This document shows positions 47,944 through 49,847 of a stretch of DNA of 49,847 nt, piece after piece (the first letter of the stretch is position 1; each line of letters begins with the position of its first letter). Below the pieces are notes generated by a model that saw only the letters and a list, made by a program, of their open reading frames with translations, ran no database searches and was not told where the DNA came from. The stretch lies in the NCBI GenBank assembly GCA_002437415.1, contig DJPL01000067.1:12269-62115 (forward strand), given 5' to 3'. The DNA comes from Ruminococcaceae bacterium UBA6413. GTDB lineage: Bacteria; Bacillota; Clostridia; Oscillospirales; Ruminococcaceae. The position numbers and the translations under genes were made by a program.

Positions 47944-49055
47944 TTTTATCATGCAGTACCGGCGGCGGGCACAATACCGCGGCTCGTGCTGTTAAAGAAG
48001 AACTGGAAGCAAGAGGACATAATGCGATAATGCTTGACCCGTATACGCTTGACCCGACATGGAAGGCGGCGCACGTCGGCAGCTTTTATGTGTTCACAGC
48101 CAAATGCTTTCCCCATATATTCGGCGCAGTCTACCATGTAGGTATGCGCCTTTGTCATCTGCCGTTAAGATCGCCTATGTACTTTGCAAACCGCAAGGCG
48201 GCAAGGAAGCTCGGAGAATATCTTAAAAGCAATGAGTATGACGTTATCGCAATGACGCATTTTTATGCCGCTGAGATGTTGACATATCTCAAACGCAAGG
48301 GCTATGATCTCCCGCCCACGGTATTTATCGGCACGGATTACACCTGTACGCCGTTTACGATGGAAACGACCTGCGACAAGTATGTGATCCCGGCGGAGGA
48401 TCTGTGCCGCGATTACATTAAACAAGGCGCTAAAAGAGAGCAATTACTGCCTTATGGCATTCCTGTCAGCCGTGTATTTGAAACGCCCGCAAAGGACATT
48501 GCCGCGCTCAGAAAAGAGCTCGGGCTTCAACCCGATAAGCGCTGTGTGCTGGTAACAGGCGGAAGTATGGGCGCGGGAAATATAAAGCGCCTTACGGAAA
48601 AGCTGATAAGATACGGCAGAGAAAACACCGATACGCAGTTTGTTATAATATGCGGCACGAATGATAAGCTCCGCCGTATGTTGACGGAAAAAACAGTCGA
48701 TAATAATTCGTTTACAATTCTCGGCTTTACCGACAGAATGCACGATTATATGGCGGCGGCAGACGTGTTTGTTACAAAGCCCGGCGGACTGAGCTCTACC
48801 GAGGCGGCGGTATCACGAGTGCCTATTGTGCATATGTCGCCGATACCGGGCTGTGAAACCAAGAATATAAAGTATTTTTCAAGTCACGGTATGAGCCTTT
48901 CGCTCAAAAAAATGAAGATAGAGCAGGCGCTTGATAAGCTTAAGGACAGGAAAGTGTGCCGCGGTATTGTTGAAAGTCAGAGAAAGAATATATCCTCAGC
49001 GGTGGGTAGAATATGCGATCTGCTCGAAAATATGGCAAATAAAAAGGTATCCTGA
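47925..49055 (+). CDS. GT28-type glycosyltransferase (diacylglycerol glucosyl/galactosyl transferase-like)
   Basis: The 376-residue protein has the MGDG synthase/UgtP layout: SCSTGGGHNTAARAVKEEL (9-27), an N-terminal domain with FxAKCFPHIFGxxYH and MTHFYAAEMLTYLKR, PPTVFIGTDYTCTPF, LPYGIPV, TGGSMGAGNI (about 213-222) and TKPGGLSSTEAAVSRVPIV (about 285-303). Such enzymes transfer sugar from UDP-sugar to diacylglycerol for glycolipids. The start at 47925 overlaps the PlsY-like gene; ATG at 47931 is an alternative. The pairing with an acyltransferase suggests a glycolipid module (inference). Confidence 0.85.
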   Translation: MAMEALILSCSTGGGHNTAARAVKEELEARGHNAIMLDPYTLDPTWKAAHVGSFYVFTAKCFPHIFGAVYHVGMRLCHLPLRSPMYFANRKAARKLGEYLKSNEYDVIAMTHFYAAEMLTYLKRKGYDLPPTVFIGTDYTCTPFTMETTCDKYVIPAEDLCRDYIKQGAKREQLLPYGIPVSRVFETPAKDIAALRKELGLQPDKRCVLVTGGSMGAGNIKRLTEKLIRYGRENTDTQFVIICGTNDKLRRMLTEKTVDNNSFTILGFTDRMHDYMAAADVFVTKPGGLSSTEAAVSRVPIVHMSPIPGCETKNIKYFSSHGMSLSLKKMKIEQALDKLKDRKVCRGIVESQRKNISSAVGRICDLLENMANKKVS

Positions 49056-49056
49056 T

Positions 49057-49398
49057 ATGAATATACAGATTTTCGGAAAATCAAAGTGCTTTGACACGAA
49101 AAAAGCAGAGCGTTATTTTAAGGAACGCGGTATAAAGTTCCAGTCAATAGACATATTATCTAAGGGTATGTCAAAGGGAGAGTTCAACAGCGTATCATCG
49201 GCTGTAGGCGGATATGAAAATCTCATTGATGCATCTTCCAAGGCGTACAAGGAAAGCACTATGCAGTACCTCGCATATGAAGAGGACAAAATAGAAAAGC
49301 TGCTCGAAACTCCTGCAATGTTCAAAACTCCGATCGTCAGAAACGGCAGACAGGCAACAGTCGGATATCAGCCCGATGTATGGAAGACATGGGAATAA
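49057..49398 (+). CDS. ArsC/Spx-like thioredoxin-fold protein
   Basis: The 113-residue protein has the ArsC-fold pattern: MNIQIFGKSKCFDTKKAERYF with one Cys at 11, GIKFQSIDILSKGMSKGEF and TPIVRNGRQATVGYQPDVW at the C-terminus. Only one of the two CxxC cysteines is present (CFDT), as in glutathione- or single-Cys-type arsenate reductase-like proteins, so it may not be an Spx redox switch. The ATG at 49057 is one base after the glycosyltransferase stop. Confidence 0.85.
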   Translation: MNIQIFGKSKCFDTKKAERYFKERGIKFQSIDILSKGMSKGEFNSVSSAVGGYENLIDASSKAYKESTMQYLAYEEDKIEKLLETPAMFKTPIVRNGRQATVGYQPDVWKTWE

Positions 49399-49511
49399 GA
49401 AATATTGCGCTTAGGTGTAGTGAGTATTGCCGTGCTGTATGTCACTCAAAACCTCATAGCAAAGCCGTTTGCGGACGGTCTAAAATTTTTTGAATTTTTT
49501 TAAAAAAACGC

Positions 49512-49540
49512 TTGACAAATTGCTTGTAAACGTGTATAAT
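49512..49540 (+). promoter_or_regulatory. Promoter of the tRNA cluster
   Basis: Perfect TTGACA (49512-49517), 17 bases, TATAAT (49535-49540). The 201-base gap 49399-49599 holds only this and a 59-base leader to tRNA-Val. Confidence 0.85.
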
Positions 49541-49599
49541 ATAATAGTCGCTTGAAGAGAGCACAAAACTTCGGCAAACGGAGTATGGACTTAGGATAC

Positions 49600-49675
49600 G
49601 GAAGCTTAGCTCAGCTGGGAGAGCATCTGCCTTACAAGCAGAGGGTCATAGGTTCGAGCCCTATAGTTTCCACCA
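49600..49675 (+). tRNA. tRNA-Val (UAC)
   Basis: 76 bases with encoded CCA. Acceptor GGAAGCT pairs with AGTTTCC (49665-49671). The anticodon loop CTTACAA has TAC, reading GUA. GGTTCGAGCC forms the T arm. Confidence 0.95.
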
Positions 49676-49679
49676 CCTT

Positions 49680-49697
49680 TCAAGGCGAAAGCCTTGA
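49680..49697 (+). other. GAAA-loop hairpin between tRNA-Val and tRNA-Asp
   Basis: TCAAGGC-GAAA-GCCTTGA is a perfect 7-bp stem with a GNRA tetraloop in the 29-base spacer. Confidence 0.6.
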
Positions 49698-49704
49698 CTC
49701 CTAC

Positions 49705-49781
49705 GGCCTGGTAGTTCAGTTGGTTAGAACGCCGCCCTGTCACGGCGGAGGTCGTGGGTTCGAGTCCCATCCAGGTCGCCA
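49705..49781 (+). tRNA. tRNA-Asp (GUC)
   Basis: 77 bases with encoded CCA. Acceptor GGCCTGG pairs with CCAGGTC with one G-T pair. The anticodon stem CCGCC/GGCGG closes loop CTGTCAC with anticodon GTC. GGGTTCGAGTCCC is the T arm. Confidence 0.95.
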
Positions 49782-49805
49782 TTTTTTTGGCTTTCCAAAA
49801 GCTAC

Positions 49806-49847
<42 letters not shown>

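Overview
The window looks like a chromosomal segment of an anaerobic, endospore-forming Bacillota, most likely of the Ruminococcus/Oscillospiraceae kind. Reasons seen in the sequence are sporulation genes (pdaA-type deacetylase, gpr, spoIIP), an IreB regulator, a GlgC+GlgD pair, an L20-type leader before infC-rpmI-rplT, yqeG/yqeK/aroQ-pepP gene neighbourhoods, strong TTGACA-17-TATAAT promoters (often with TGn before the -10), and several TTG/GTG starts. The species cannot be fixed from sequence reading alone. Most of the window is core genome. The accessory parts are at about 15-24.9 kb, with structured repeats between genes elsewhere.

Layout. 1-5.2 kb: a partial DivIVA-like coiled-coil gene (minus), ireB, pdaA, rpsT (minus), gpr and spoIIP. 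5.3-10 kb: one 1540-residue secreted protein built of Ig-like modules and three FN3 domains. 10.1-14.7 kb: the minus-strand glycogen operon glgB-glgC-glgD. 14.8-17.4 kb: two divergent SGNH/GDSL esterases, one cytoplasmic and one lipoprotein, with operator-like palindromes between them. 17.6-20.4 kb: accessory single genes (Tam-like methyltransferase, PD-(D/E)XK-like protein, GNAT). 20.5-25.2 kb: a minus-strand set (metallo-beta-lactamase-like protein, PPOX-ferredoxin fusion, DUF1848 protein, zinc macrodomain, class M sirtuin) divergent from an HxlR regulator. 25.2-26.7 kb: infC-rpmI-rplT with its attenuator leader.

27.8-43.7 kb: a plus-strand run of rRNA methyltransferase, topA, trmFO, plsX, rnc, radical SAM gene, smc, S41 peptidase, ftsY, rdgB, DUF1294 gene, yhbY, nadD, yqeK and rsfS. 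Many of these overlap by 1-14 bases. 44-49.4 kb: rpsU, yqeG, an endonuclease IV-like gene, aroQ, pepP, a PlsY-like acyltransferase, a GT28-type glycosyltransferase and an ArsC/Spx-like protein. The window ends in a tRNA-Val, tRNA-Asp, tRNA-Phe cluster.

The strongest candidate for an undescribed system is the 20.5-25.2 kb set. It carries a macrodomain and a class M sirtuin, the known eraser and writer of reversible protein ADP-ribosylation. Here they sit with a DUF1848 protein, an Fe-S/flavin-type fusion and an HxlR switch, not with the lipoyl carrier and ligase they are known for. Second are structured non-coding elements: an exact 85-bp tandem unit before topA, a five-hairpin element between rsfS and rpsU, and a GTA-loop hairpin family shared between them.
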